A stretch of DNA of 64,000 nt from Streptomyces sp. NBC_00078. GTDB taxonomy: Bacteria; Actinomycetota; Actinomycetes; Streptomycetales; Streptomycetaceae. Shown here in pieces: positions 43,318 through 52,176 of the stretch. Below the pieces are notes generated by a model. It saw only the letters and a program-made list of their open reading frames with translations, made no database searches and was not told where the DNA came from. The DNA is taken from positions 7,688,001 to 7,752,000 of the forward strand of contig NZ_JAPELX010000001.1 in NCBI RefSeq assembly GCF_026343335.1, read 5' to 3'. The translations under genes were made by a program, and so were the position numbers. Numbering within the stretch: the stretch's first letter is position 1; each line of letters opens with the position of its first letter.

Positions 43318-44661
43318 TCAGATGTTGCGGAAGCGGTTGATGGCGTCGAGGTGCTTGGCGCGCATCTCCTCGTCGCGCACGCCGAGGCCCTCCTCGGGGG
43401 CGAGGCACAGCACGCCGACCTTGCCCTGGTGGAGGTTGCGGTGCACGTCGTAGGCGGCCTGCCCGGTCTCCTCCAGGGAGTAGACCTTCGACAGCGTCGG
43501 GTGGATCTTGCCCTTCGCGATGAGCCGGTTGGCCTCCCAGGCCTCGCGGTAGTTGGCGAAGTGCGAGCCGATGATCCGCTTCAGGGACATCCACAGGTAG
43601 CGGTTGTCGTACTCGTGGTTGAAGCCGGAGGTCGAGGCGCAGGTGACGATCGTGCCGCCCTTGCGCGTGACGTAGACCGAGGCGCCGAACGTCTCGCGGC
43701 CGGGGTGCTCGAAGACGATGTCGACGTCCTCGCCGCCGGTCAGCTCGCGGATGCGCTTGCCGAAGCGCTTCCACTCCCGCGGGTCCTGCTCGTGCTCGCT
43801 CTTCCAGAACTTGTAGCCCTCGGCGTTGCGGTCGATGACCGCCTCGGCGCCCATCGCCCGGCAGATGTCCGCCTTCTCCGGGCTGGAGACGACACAGATC
43901 GGCGTGGCGCCGCCGGCCAGCGCGAACTGGGTCGCGTACGAGCCGAGTCCGCCGCTCGCGCCCCAGATCAGGACGTTGTCGCCCTGCTTCATCCCGGCGC
44001 CGTTGCGGGAGACCAGCTGGCGGTAGGCGGTGGAGTTGACGAGCCCGGGGGCCGCCGCCTCCTCCCACGAGAGGTGATCGGGCTTCGGCATCAGCTGGTT
44101 GGACTTGACGAGCGCGACCTCGGCAAGGCCGCCGAAGTTGGTCTCGAAGCCCCAGATGCGCTGCTCGGGGTCGAGCATCGTGTCGTTGTGCCCGTCCGAG
44201 CTCTCCAGCTCCACACTCAGGCAGTGCGCGACGACCTCGTCACCGGGGTGCCAGGCGTTCACACCCGGTCCGGTGCGCAGGACGACGCCCGCGAGGTCGG
44301 AGCCGATGATGTGGTACGGCAGGTCGTGGCGCTTGGTCAGCTCGGAGAGCTTGCCGTAGCGCTCCAGGAATCCGAAGGTCGACAGCGGCTCGAAGATCGA
44401 GGTCCAGACCGAGTTGTAGTTGACCGAGGAGGCCATCACGGCCACCAGGGCCTCGCCCGGGCCGAGCTCGGGCAGCGCCACCTCGTCGAGGTGGATCGAC
44501 TTGCGCGGGTCCTTGTCGCGGGTCTCCAGACCCGCGAACATCTCCGTCTCGTCCTTGTGCACGGTGATCGCACGGTACGACTCGGGGAGCGGCAGAGCGG
44601 CGAAGTCGGCCGGCGTCGAGTCCGGCGACTGGATCGCGTCCAGGATTTCCTTCACGGTCAC
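43318..44661 (-). CDS. ccr: Crotonyl-CoA carboxylase/reductase
   Basis: 447 residues of the medium-chain dehydrogenase/reductase family with the ccr hallmark N-terminus. The NADPH-binding segment is IWGASGGLGSYATQFALAGGATPICVVSS; the substrate/CO2 side includes FEPLSTFGFLERYGK and HPGRETFGASVYV. It reductively carboxylates crotonyl-CoA to ethylmalonyl-CoA, the key step of the pathway and a source of ethylmalonyl extender units for polyketides. It is the first gene of the five-gene operon and has a 411-bp upstream region with two dyads. Confidence 0.96.
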   Translation of the reverse strand: MTVKEILDAIQSPDSTPADFAALPLPESYRAITVHKDETEMFAGLETRDKDPRKSIHLDEVALPELGPGEALVAVMASSVNYNSVWTSIFEPLSTFGFLERYGKLSELTKRHDLPYHIIGSDLAGVVLRTGPGVNAWHPGDEVVAHCLSVELESSDGHNDTMLDPEQRIWGFETNFGGLAEVALVKSNQLMPKPDHLSWEEAAAPGLVNSTAYRQLVSRNGAGMKQGDNVLIWGASGGLGSYATQFALAGGATPICVVSSPEKADICRAMGAEAVIDRNAEGYKFWKSEHEQDPREWKRFGKRIRELTGGEDVDIVFEHPGRETFGASVYVTRKGGTIVTCASTSGFNHEYDNRYLWMSLKRIIGSHFANYREAWEANRLIAKGKIHPTLSKVYSLEETGQAAYDVHRNLHQGKVGVLCLAPEEGLGVRDEEMRAKHLDAINRFRNI

Positions 44662-45072
44662 GGTGTTGCCTCCGGCGAATGGCGTCTTGAGGGGAGACGC
44701 TGAGGGTTACGTCGGTGCTGCTGAGGGTTTTGGGAGGTGCCGTCGGTTCGGCGGTGATGCTGTTCGGCGGCGCTTTGTGGCGCGGGAGGTTGCCTGTGAC
44801 GCAGGCGTCCGGGCGTGCAGGCCGTGAGCTTGCAGGGACAGCCGGCGTACGAAAGGTCGCTGCACGCCGGCCGCCCGGACTCCTTCAACGTATGACACCG
44901 CGTGTCACCCTGCAAGGCACTGAGTGCCAGAGATTGCTCTCAGGTGAAATCTTTACGTAACAAATGAGCGATGATCGATCGAACGGGGCGTGAAAGATGC
45001 CGGAAAAGGGGCTCCGACATGCCAAAACGGCCACCCCGAAGGGTGGCCGCCATCACAGCTCGACGGAACGCC
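44662..45072 (-). promoter_or_regulatory. ccr leader and promoter region with two dyads
   Basis: No gene is seen in these 411 bp. Two adjacent perfect inverted repeats lie about 230-265 bp upstream of ccr: TGACACCGCGTGTCA (44893-44907) and GGCACTGAGTGCC (44916-44928). A small GCCTG/CAGGC hairpin (44792-44806) lies in the likely leader. The first dyad has the size and symmetry of a TetR operator and is a good candidate for the neighbouring TetR protein. The TetR gene's own terminator occupies 45028-45049. Confidence 0.55.
45028..45049 (-). terminator. Rho-independent terminator of the TetR gene
   Basis: A perfect 9-bp stem (arm CGGCCACCC) closes a 4-nt loop. On the minus strand it is followed by TTTT, 23 bp after the TetR stop codon. 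Confidence 0.85.
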
Positions 45073-45888
45073 TCAGCGCACCTTGAGCGCCTCCTCGATG
45101 GTCCGCATGACCTCGTCCAGCGGGGCGTCGGTACGGGCGACGGTGACCAGGACCTCGCCGTGAGCGGACACCGTCGCGGGCGCGGCCGCCGGCTTCTGCG
45201 CCGTCGAACGGCCTGCCCCGATGCCCGTCCCGAACGTCTTGCGCACGATGGCGAAGGCGTGGTCCAGCTGCGCCTCCACGTCGCCTTGCCCGCCGGCCCG
45301 CAGCCAGCGCCGCAGGACGTGGTTGTGGGCCGTGACGACGGCGGACGCGGCGACCTCCGCCAGCAGCGGGTCGTCGTTGGCGTCGTCGTCGTGCGCGTGC
45401 TCGTCGAAGTGGCCGAGGAGGTAGCGGGTGAAGAGCCGCTCGTAGCGGGCCACCGACGCGATCTCCGCCTCGCGCAGGGTGGGTACCTCGCGGGTCAGCT
45501 TGTAGCGGGCGACCGAGATCTCCGGCCTGGCCGCGTACATCCGCATGACTTCCTTGATGCCGCGGCACACCGTGTCGAGCGGGTGCTCGTGCGGGGGAGC
45601 CGCGTTGAGCACGGCCTCCGCACGGATCAAGGTGTCGTCGTGGTCGGGAAAGATCGCCTCTTCCTTGGAGCGGAAGTGGCGGAAGAACGTGCGGCGCGCG
45701 ACCCCGGCAGCGGCCGCGATCTCGTCGACGGTGGTCGCCTCGTACCCCTTGGTCGCGAACAGCTCCATCGCCGCGGCCGCCAGCTCGCGGCGCATCTTGA
45801 GCCGCTGGGCGGCCGCGCGACTGCCTGCGGCACTTTCCGGTGCGTCGGGCGTGGCTGGTGTACGTGAGGACCTGGCGGGCTGGGACAT
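45073..45888 (-). CDS. TetR-family transcriptional regulator
   Basis: 271 residues from the ATG giving MSQPARSSRTPAT; other in-frame starts a few codons upstream are possible. The helix-turn-helix spans residues ~35-80 (ELFATKGYEATTVDEIAAAAGVARRTFFRHFRSKEEAIF). The C-terminal ligand domain is longer than average and ends with an additional ~50-residue tail. It lies directly upstream of the ccr operon on the same strand, so control of that operon by an acyl-CoA or related ligand is likely but inferred. Confidence 0.92.
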   Translation of the reverse strand: MSQPARSSRTPATPDAPESAAGSRAAAQRLKMRRELAAAAMELFATKGYEATTVDEIAAAAGVARRTFFRHFRSKEEAIFPDHDDTLIRAEAVLNAAPPHEHPLDTVCRGIKEVMRMYAARPEISVARYKLTREVPTLREAEIASVARYERLFTRYLLGHFDEHAHDDDANDDPLLAEVAASAVVTAHNHVLRRWLRAGGQGDVEAQLDHAFAIVRKTFGTGIGAGRSTAQKPAAAPATVSAHGEVLVTVARTDAPLDEVMRTIEEALKVR

Positions 45889-45937
45889 GACCCGAACGTA
45901 CTGCATGTGCGCAGCTTGTTGCGCCCGTACGGGGGTC

Positions 45938-45960
45938 CCCCCGCCCTGTGCGGGCGGGGG
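45938..45960. repeat. GC-rich hairpin between the TetR and dehydrogenase genes
   Basis: A 9-bp stem (CCCCCGCCC with GGGCGGGGG) closes a 5-nt loop in the 160-bp gap after the 3-hydroxyacyl-CoA dehydrogenase stop. It could terminate that gene's transcript ahead of the TetR gene. Confidence 0.5.
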
Positions 45961-46048
45961 AACGTCGAGTCCGTGGACCGGGTGATGACTGCCGGGATCG
46001 AGCAGTCCGCCCCAGTCCGTCTCGCCTGCGAACCAGTCGCCGTCGTGC

Positions 46049-47854
46049 TCAGCGCCGGGCATATTCGCGGAAGCCACGGCCTGTCTTGCGGCCGAGGCAG
46101 CCCGCGGCCACCAGGTGCTCCAGGAGCGGCGCGGGTGCCAGGCCCGGGTCACGGAACTCGCGGTGCAGGACCTTCTCGATCGCAAGGGAGACGTCGAGCC
46201 CGACGACGTCCAGAAGCTCGAAGGGGCCCATCGGGTAACCGCCGCCCAGCTTCATCGCCGCGTCAATGTCGTCAAGAGATGCATAGTGCTCCTGCACCAT
46301 CTTGATCGCGTTGTTGAGGTACGGGAAAAGCAGGGCGTTCACGATGAAGCCCGCACGGTCTCCACAGTCGACCGCGTGCTTCTTGATCCGTCCGCACACC
46401 TCACGGACGGTGGCGTGGACGTCGTCGGCGGTCAACACCGTACGGACGACCTCGACCAGCTTCATCGCCGGCGCCGGGTTGAAGAAGTGCATGCCGATCA
46501 CGTCCTGCGGGCGCGAGGTGGCGCGGGCGCAGGCCACGACGGGCAGCGAGGAGGTCGTGGTGGCCAGGACGGCGCCCGGCTTGCAGACCTTGTCCAGCGT
46601 CGCGAACAGCTGCTGCTTGATCTCCAGGTCCTCGGCGACCGCCTCGACGGCCAGGTCGACCTCGGCGAAGGACTCGTAGGAACCCGCCGCGGTGATCCGG
46701 TCCAGGGTCTGCGCGGCGGCCTCGGCGGTCATCCGCCCCTTGTCGACGGAGCGCGAGAGCGACTTGCCGATACGGGCCTTGGCGACCTGCGCCTTCTCCT
46801 CGCTGCGCGCGGCGAGGACGACCTCGTACCCGGCCTTGGCGAAGACCTCGGCGATGCCGGACGCCATGGTGCCGGAGCCGGCGACGCCGACCGAGCGGAC
46901 CTCGCGGCCCGGGGTGAGCGTGTCGCCGTCCAGAGGGGTCAGCGCGTCCCGCACGACGGTGGCGCTGCCCGGAGCCTCGTACGTGTAGAAGCCGCGGCCC
47001 GACTTACGGCCCGTCAGGCCCGCCTCGCTGAGCTGCTTGAGGATCGGGGAGGGTGCGTGCAGCCGGTCGTGGGACTCGGCGTACATGGCCTCCAGGACCG
47101 TACGGGCCGTGTCGACGCCGATCAGGTCGAGCAGGGCGAGGGGCCCCATCGGCAGCCCGCAGCCGAGCCGCATGGCGGCGTCGATGTCCTCGCGGGAGGC
47201 GTACTTGGCCTCGTACATCGCGGCGGCCTGGTTGAGATAGCCGAACAGCAGCCCGTCGGCGACGAAGCCGGGCCGGTCGCCGACCGCGACGGGCTCCTTG
47301 CCGAGGTCCAGGGCGAGGTTGGTGACCGCGGTGACGGCCGTCGGCGCGGTCAGCACGGACGAGACGATTTCGACGAGCTTCATCGCCGGTGCCGGGTTGA
47401 AGAAGTGCAGGCCGAGCACGCGCTCCGGGCGGGCCGAGTCGGCGGCCAGGCGGGTCACGGACAGGGCGTTGGTGCCGGTCGCCAGGATCGCCTCCGGGCG
47501 CACGATGCCGTCGAGTTCGCGGAAGATCTGATGCTTGATCTCGTACGACTCCGGAGCCACCTCGATGACGAGGTCGGCGTCGGCCGCGTCCCGCAGGTCG
47601 GTGGAGGTGCGGACACGGGCGAGGACGCCGGCGCGCTCCTGCTCGGTGAGCCGGCCCCGCTCGACTGCGCGGGCGGTGGCGGCCTCCAGGGTGGCGAGGG
47701 CCTTGGCGGTCGCGGCCTCGCTGATGTCGATGCCGACGACCTCGCGGCCGGCCTTGGCGAGGACCTCGGCGATACCGGTGCCCATCGTGCCGAGGCCGAC
47801 GACGGCAATGGTCGTGAGCGCGGAGGAAGGGGTCTGGGACAGGGGAGTGGCCAT
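46049..47854 (-). CDS. 3-Hydroxyacyl-CoA dehydrogenase with internally duplicated domains
   Basis: 601 residues formed by two complete 3-hydroxyacyl-CoA dehydrogenase units in tandem. Each has its own Rossmann motif (GLGTMGTGIAEVLAKAG near residue 20 and GSGTMASGIAEVFAKAG near residue 320), a catalytic-region HFFNPAPAMKLVE, and a C-terminal helical domain (GLPMGPLALLD and GYPMGPFELLD). A classical enzyme has one unit of ~290 residues. It interconverts acetoacetyl-CoA and 3-hydroxybutyryl-CoA or similar substrates, upstream of crotonyl-CoA. The start is the ATG giving MATPLSQTPSS. It lies upstream of the TetR gene. Confidence 0.92.
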   Translation of the reverse strand: MATPLSQTPSSALTTIAVVGLGTMGTGIAEVLAKAGREVVGIDISEAATAKALATLEAATARAVERGRLTEQERAGVLARVRTSTDLRDAADADLVIEVAPESYEIKHQIFRELDGIVRPEAILATGTNALSVTRLAADSARPERVLGLHFFNPAPAMKLVEIVSSVLTAPTAVTAVTNLALDLGKEPVAVGDRPGFVADGLLFGYLNQAAAMYEAKYASREDIDAAMRLGCGLPMGPLALLDLIGVDTARTVLEAMYAESHDRLHAPSPILKQLSEAGLTGRKSGRGFYTYEAPGSATVVRDALTPLDGDTLTPGREVRSVGVAGSGTMASGIAEVFAKAGYEVVLAARSEEKAQVAKARIGKSLSRSVDKGRMTAEAAAQTLDRITAAGSYESFAEVDLAVEAVAEDLEIKQQLFATLDKVCKPGAVLATTTSSLPVVACARATSRPQDVIGMHFFNPAPAMKLVEVVRTVLTADDVHATVREVCGRIKKHAVDCGDRAGFIVNALLFPYLNNAIKMVQEHYASLDDIDAAMKLGGGYPMGPFELLDVVGLDVSLAIEKVLHREFRDPGLAPAPLLEHLVAAGCLGRKTGRGFREYARR

Positions 47855-48267
47855 CGCGGGACTCCAGGAATGAGGGTGACGACTGGGAGCGCGCCCGGGG
47901 CGCCGAGTCAGGCCCGTCGAAGCCGGACCCTGGCGCACCGGGTGCGTGAATGAGTGCGGGTGTTGCCGGGCTGCATGCGCACACGCCCGGTGCCGTCGCC
48001 ATGGGCGTGCACACGCCTGGAGCGAACGGTGGAGATACGGAGATCCGACCGGCCCTGTCCCGTGGCCGGGTCGTGCTGCGGTACGTGAGGTACCGAACCG
48101 ACTGCTCTCACAACGGCTGCGTCACCAGGCCGTCGTAAGCGGGTGTGCGAGTGGGTAACTCGCTCTTCTGAGCTTAACCGGCGGGTAACGAGCGCGCTAG
48201 TCCTTGTCCTTGTAAGTGTTTGTGATGTACGTCCCGAGAGATCGACGGCCCCTCTAATCTCGGTGGC
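47855..48267. promoter_or_regulatory. 413-bp divergent control region with three dyads
   Basis: No gene is supported. Three dyads stand out: CGGTACGTGAGGTACCG (48079-48095), GCGAGTGGGTAACTCGC (48147-48163) and TTAACCGGCGGGTAA (48174-48188, one mismatch). They lie between the dehydrogenase gene (minus) and the HEAT-repeat gene (plus), closer to the latter. Operators for fatty-acid or acyl-CoA regulators would be expected here; which protein binds is unknown. Confidence 0.45.
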
Positions 48268-48843
48268 ATGGACGAAGAGTTGCGATCACTCACGGAGCGT
48301 TTACGCAGGGAGTCGGGAACGGCAGCCGCGTACGACCGTCTCGTGGCGACCGAGGATCCCGACGAGCTGGCACGGGTGCTCACCGAACCCGGGCAGCCGA
48401 TGTGGGCCAGGGAGCTGGCCGCGTTCCGGCTGGGGCTCGCAGGCGACCGGCGCGCCTTCGAGTCCCTCGTCCTGTTCCTCAACCACCGTGATCCGCAGCG
48501 CTGCGCCTCCGCCGCGTACGCCCTCGCCCGCCTCGACGACCCGCGCACCGCCCGCGCGGCCGCCGCCCTCGCCACCAACGAACTCCGTGTCGCCTACGCC
48601 CTCCACCCGGTGCGACTCCTGACCGAGCTGCGCGCCCCCGAGTCCGTCCCGGCGCTGATCACCGCTCTGCAGCGGAGGCTGCGCCCGCACGACCCGTACC
48701 GGCGCGTGGCCCTCGCCTGCGTGGAGGGGCTCGGCAGCCTGGAGGACTCCCGCGCCGCACCCGTGCTCAACGAGGCCCTGGCCCACCCCGGGCTGGCGGA
48801 GGCGGCGGTACGGGCGCTGGCCCGGATTCCCAGGCAGAGGTGA
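48268..48843 (+). CDS. HEAT-repeat protein
   Basis: A 191-residue protein made of short paired helices. Repeats are visible as MWARELAAFRLGLAGDRRAFESLVLFL, QRCASAAYALARLDDPRTARAAAAL, APESVPALITALQRR, RRVALACVEGLGSLEDSRAAPVLNEAL and AEAAVRALARI. Such all-helical solenoids bind other proteins; no catalytic residues are apparent. Homologues are sometimes labelled adenylosuccinate lyase, which the sequence does not support. Function unknown. Confidence 0.8.
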   Translation: MDEELRSLTERLRRESGTAAAYDRLVATEDPDELARVLTEPGQPMWARELAAFRLGLAGDRRAFESLVLFLNHRDPQRCASAAYALARLDDPRTARAAAALATNELRVAYALHPVRLLTELRAPESVPALITALQRRLRPHDPYRRVALACVEGLGSLEDSRAAPVLNEALAHPGLAEAAVRALARIPRQR

Positions 48844-48850
48844 CATCGCG

Positions 48851-49249
48851 TCAGGCCCCCACGACCGCGAACGCCTCGATCTCCATCAGGAACTCGGGCC
48901 GGACCAGCGCGGCGACCTGCACGGCCGAGGATGCGGGGAGCCGGTCGTCGGGCAGGTGGGCGGTGCGGGCCGTGCGGATGGCGGGCAGGTGGGCCATGTC
49001 CGTGACGAAGTAGGTGAGTTTGACGACGTCGCCGAAGCTCGCGCCGGCGGCGGCGAGGCAGCGGCGGAGGTTCTCGAAGACCTGGCGGGCCTGGGCCTCG
49101 GGGTCGCCCTCGCCGACGATCCTGCCGCCCTCGTCCAGCGCGAGCTGGCCGGCGACCGCGACGAAACGGCCGGTGCCCATGACGACGTGGCTGTACTGGG
49201 CGGCGGGAAAGACCCCGTCGGGGGCGGGGATTCTGGTCAGCTCACTCAT
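48851..49249 (-). CDS. RidA-family (YjgF) protein
   Basis: 132 residues from the ATG giving MSELTRIPAPDGVFPAAQYSHVV. The RidA fold is recognisable: GRFVAVAGQLALDEGG, AQARQVFENLRRCLAAAGASFGDVVKLTYFVTD, and the C-terminal SSAVQVAALVRPEFLMEIEAFAV. The Arg in ALVRPE aligns with the substrate-binding Arg. RidA proteins deaminate reactive enamine/imine intermediates. It converges with the HEAT-repeat gene with a 7-bp gap. Confidence 0.92.
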   Translation of the reverse strand: MSELTRIPAPDGVFPAAQYSHVVMGTGRFVAVAGQLALDEGGRIVGEGDPEAQARQVFENLRRCLAAAGASFGDVVKLTYFVTDMAHLPAIRTARTAHLPDDRLPASSAVQVAALVRPEFLMEIEAFAVVGA

Positions 49250-49309
49250 GCGTCCATCGTGGACCATGGGTCTGACATCGCCCCCGACGGGACTCGCGTC
49301 GCAGGTGCG

Positions 49310-50887
49310 TCAGCCGCGGAAGCCCAGGATGCCGTGCAGCTCCGAGCCGCCGGCGGACTTCGATGCCGCCTTCGTGCTCAGCGGTGTGGGATCGGGCACC
49401 TTGGGGCAGACCGCGTCGACCTTGCCGCCGCCGTGCGGCACCGTGCCGGTGGACAGGTAGTTCGCGAGGTACTTGTCCAGGCAGGCGTTCCCGCTGAGCG
49501 TGATGCCGTGGTTCCCGCCGCCCTGCTCGACCACGAAGCTCGACCGGGCCAGCAGTCGGTGGACCGTCACGCCCCCCTCGTACGGGGTGGCCGCGTCATT
49601 GGTCGCCTGGAACAGCAGTGCCGGCGGCAGCTTGTCGTTGGCGATGTGCACCGGCTTCAGCGTGTCCGTCGGCCAGAAGGCACACGGCGCGTTGTACCAG
49701 GCGTTGTTCCAAGCCATGAACGGCGCCGTGTCGTACACCGCCCAGTTGTCCTTGCGCCACTGGTTCCAGTCGCGCGGCCAGGAGGCGTCACGGCACTGCA
49801 CCGAGGTGTAGACGCTGTAGCCGTTGTCCCCGGAAGCGTCGACGGCGGCGAAGTTCTCATAGGTCTCGACCAGCGGATCGGCGTTCTTGTCGTTCACGTA
49901 CGCCGCGAACGCCTCGGCCAGGTAGGGCCAGTAGCCGTTGTAGTAGCCGCCGGGGATGAAGGTGTCCTCCAGTTCGGAGGCTCCCACCTTGCCGCCGGCC
50001 GGCTTCTTGGCGAGCGCCCCCCGCATCGCGTACCACTTGGCCGCGACCTTGGCCGGGTCGGTGCCGAGCTTGTACGTCGAGTTGTACTTGGCGATCCAGG
50101 CCATCAGCGCCTTCTGGCGGGCGTCGAAGGCGTAGTCCTGCCCGATGTTGTCGTCGTACCACACGCCTGTGGGGTCGACGATCGAGTCCAGGACCAGGCG
50201 CTTCACGCGCTGCGGGAAGAGCTTGGCGTAGACGGCGCCGAGGTAGGTGCCGTACGAGTAGCCGAAGTAGCTGGTCTTCTCGGCTCCCAGGGCGGCACGG
50301 ATGGAGTCCATGTCCTGCACGGCCTGGGTCGTGTTGATGTACGGCAGCAGGCTCGCGTACTTCTGGCCGCAGGCTGCGGCGAAGGACTTGGCGCGCTGGA
50401 GGTTGGCCTTCTCGATGGCCGGCGTGCTCGGCACGGAGTCCGGGCGCACCGGGTTGAAGTGGCCCGGCTTGCAGTCGAGGGCGGGTGAGCTCCTGCCCAC
50501 TGCGCGCGGGTCGAAGCCGATGACGTCGTACTGGGCCGCGACCGCCTTGGGCAGCGAGGACGCGACGAATCCGGCGAGTGTGAGGCCACTGCCACCCGGA
50601 CCGCCTGGATTGACCAGCAGGGGTCCCTGGCTCTTCTTCGCCGTGTGCTGCACCCGCGAGAGCGCGAGCGTGATCTGTTTCCCGTGCGGGTTCCGGTGGT
50701 CGAGCGGCACCTTGAGCGAAGCGCACTGCAGCGTCGGGTAGTCGCTGGTGGCGCAGTTCTTCCAGGTGGGTCTCGCCGCGGGAACTGTTTGCGGAGTCTG
50801 TGAGGTGTTCGCGTCGGCGGGGAGGGCCGTGAAGGTCCCGGCCACGACGACTGCGGCGCCGCACAGCACGGCTGCGCGTTTTCTCAT
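49310..50887 (-). CDS. Secreted alpha/beta hydrolase, tripeptidyl-aminopeptidase-like
   Basis: 525 residues with a Sec signal (MRKRAAVLCGAAVVVAGTF, cleaved near LPADA). The S33-type catalytic core has VNPGGPGGSG, DVIGFDPRAVGRS, the nucleophile elbow FGYSYGTYLGA, Asp in FQATNDAATPYEGG, and His in GGGNHGI. Streptomyces tripeptidyl aminopeptidases and related proline-type peptidases share this order. Cys residues in the mature part suggest disulfides. It would release short peptides from extracellular proteins. Confidence 0.92.
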   Translation of the reverse strand: MRKRAAVLCGAAVVVAGTFTALPADANTSQTPQTVPAARPTWKNCATSDYPTLQCASLKVPLDHRNPHGKQITLALSRVQHTAKKSQGPLLVNPGGPGGSGLTLAGFVASSLPKAVAAQYDVIGFDPRAVGRSSPALDCKPGHFNPVRPDSVPSTPAIEKANLQRAKSFAAACGQKYASLLPYINTTQAVQDMDSIRAALGAEKTSYFGYSYGTYLGAVYAKLFPQRVKRLVLDSIVDPTGVWYDDNIGQDYAFDARQKALMAWIAKYNSTYKLGTDPAKVAAKWYAMRGALAKKPAGGKVGASELEDTFIPGGYYNGYWPYLAEAFAAYVNDKNADPLVETYENFAAVDASGDNGYSVYTSVQCRDASWPRDWNQWRKDNWAVYDTAPFMAWNNAWYNAPCAFWPTDTLKPVHIANDKLPPALLFQATNDAATPYEGGVTVHRLLARSSFVVEQGGGNHGITLSGNACLDKYLANYLSTGTVPHGGGKVDAVCPKVPDPTPLSTKAASKSAGGSELHGILGFRG

Positions 50888-51022
50888 GGAGTCCTCCCAG
50901 GACGGAGGGTTTCGGGCCGCGAGTCTCACGGTCCCCGCCGCATCGTCCCGGAAAGCAGCCCCGGAAGAACTCGTTCTGGCAACACTTGACCCAATTGGGC
51001 TGCCGGATGCGCTCGTATGCTC

Positions 51023-52066
51023 TCAAATAAGCGAAAGTTGGGTTGATTTGGACACCTGCGGCTCGGGCGGCTCCGGTGGCCCGATCCTGCGTGGCATCCC
51101 CGCGCGCGTGGGGCCGATCCCGTACTCCTGGGCCAGGTCGTGGACCTGACGGGTGATCCGGCGCTGGTACCACTTCGGGGCGTAGGCGCCGTCCGCGTAC
51201 AGGCGCTCGTAGCGGCGCACCAGGTGCGGGTGGTGATGGGTGAGCCAGGCCATGAACCACTCGCGGGCGCCGGGGCGCAGATGCAGCACCAGCGGGGTGA
51301 CGGAGGTGGCTTTGGCGGCCGCGATCGCCCGTACGGTGGCGCGCAGTTGGGCGGGCTGGTCGCTGAGGAACGGGATCACCGGGGCCATCAGGACCCCGCA
51401 CCCGATGCCGTGCTCGGCGAGCGTGCGGACGACGTCCAGGCGGCGCTCGGGGGCGGGAGTGCCCGGCTCCACCGTGCGCCACAGCTCGGGGTCGGTGAAG
51501 CCGACCGACACCGAGATGCCGACGTCCGTCACCTGCGCCGACTGCACCAGAAGATCGAGGTCGCGCAGGATCAGCGTGCCCTTCGTCAGGATGGAGAAGG
51601 GGTTCGCGTGGTCGCGCAGCGCGGCCAGGATGCCCGGCATCAGGCGGTAGCGGCCCTCGGCGCGCTGGTAGCAGTCGACGTTCGTGCCCATCGCGATGTG
51701 CTCGCCCTGCCAGCGGCGCGAGCCGAGCTGGCGGCCCAGCAGCTCCGGGGCGTTGACCTTGACCACTATCTGCGAGTCGAAGTCGATCCCCGAGTCGAGG
51801 TCCAGGTAGGTGTGCGTCTTGCGGGCGAAGCAGTACACGCACGCGTGCGAGCAGCCCCGATAGGGGTTGACGGTCCACTCGAAGGGCATCCGTGAGGCGC
51901 CCGGCACCCGGTTGATGATCGTGCGGGCCCGCACCTCGTGGAAGGTGATCCCGCGGAATTCGGGCGTGTCGAAGGTACGGCTGACCACGGCGTCCGCGCC
52001 GAACAGCGCGGCGTCGGCCGTGCGGCTGGTGCCGCCGGACTCCAGTGTGAGGTTCTCCCAGCGCAT
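51023..52066 (-). CDS. Rv2578c-type radical SAM protein (SplB-like)
   Basis: 347 residues. The radical SAM cluster motif CSHACVYC supplies Cys72, Cys76 and Cys79 for a [4Fe-4S] cluster. The N-terminus MRWENLTLESGG and the later GTNVDCYQRAEGRYRLM and ISVSVGFTDPELWRTVEPG match the actinobacterial Rv2578c family, which is related to spore photoproduct lyase. Its reaction is not known to me. A LexA-like box lies just upstream of its start, suggesting induction by DNA damage. Confidence 0.88.
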   Translation of the reverse strand: MRWENLTLESGGTSRTADAALFGADAVVSRTFDTPEFRGITFHEVRARTIINRVPGASRMPFEWTVNPYRGCSHACVYCFARKTHTYLDLDSGIDFDSQIVVKVNAPELLGRQLGSRRWQGEHIAMGTNVDCYQRAEGRYRLMPGILAALRDHANPFSILTKGTLILRDLDLLVQSAQVTDVGISVSVGFTDPELWRTVEPGTPAPERRLDVVRTLAEHGIGCGVLMAPVIPFLSDQPAQLRATVRAIAAAKATSVTPLVLHLRPGAREWFMAWLTHHHPHLVRRYERLYADGAYAPKWYQRRITRQVHDLAQEYGIGPTRAGMPRRIGPPEPPEPQVSKSTQLSLI

Positions 52067-52096
52067 GACGCCTCCTCGATAGCCCTGCCCTCAGAG

Positions 52097-52112
52097 TGAA
52101 ACACTTGTTCGA
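52097..52112 (-). promoter_or_regulatory. LexA (SOS) box candidate upstream of the radical SAM gene
   Basis: TGAAACACTTGTTCGA matches the actinobacterial SOS box TCGAAC-N4-GTTCGA at 10 of 12 informative positions, with a perfect right half. It ends 31 bp upstream of the radical SAM start codon, where a repressor would overlap the promoter. The mycobacterial orthologue lies in an SOS-box-associated locus as I recall, which agrees. Not experimentally shown here. Confidence 0.6.
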
Positions 52113-52156
52113 ATACCTGTGCAAGTGGTGTTCCCGATCGCTTGACCGCGTCCGGA

Positions 52157-52176
52157 GCCACCCCGATTTGGGTGGC
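52157..52176 (+). promoter_or_regulatory. Hairpin in the leader of the SRPBCC gene
   Basis: A 7-bp stem (GCCACCC/GGGTGGC) with a 6-nt loop lies 60 bp upstream of the start codon. A second possible pairing GGTTGG/CCAACC (52190-52207) lies nearer the ribosome binding site GGAGGA. This suggests a structured leader. Confidence 0.4.
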
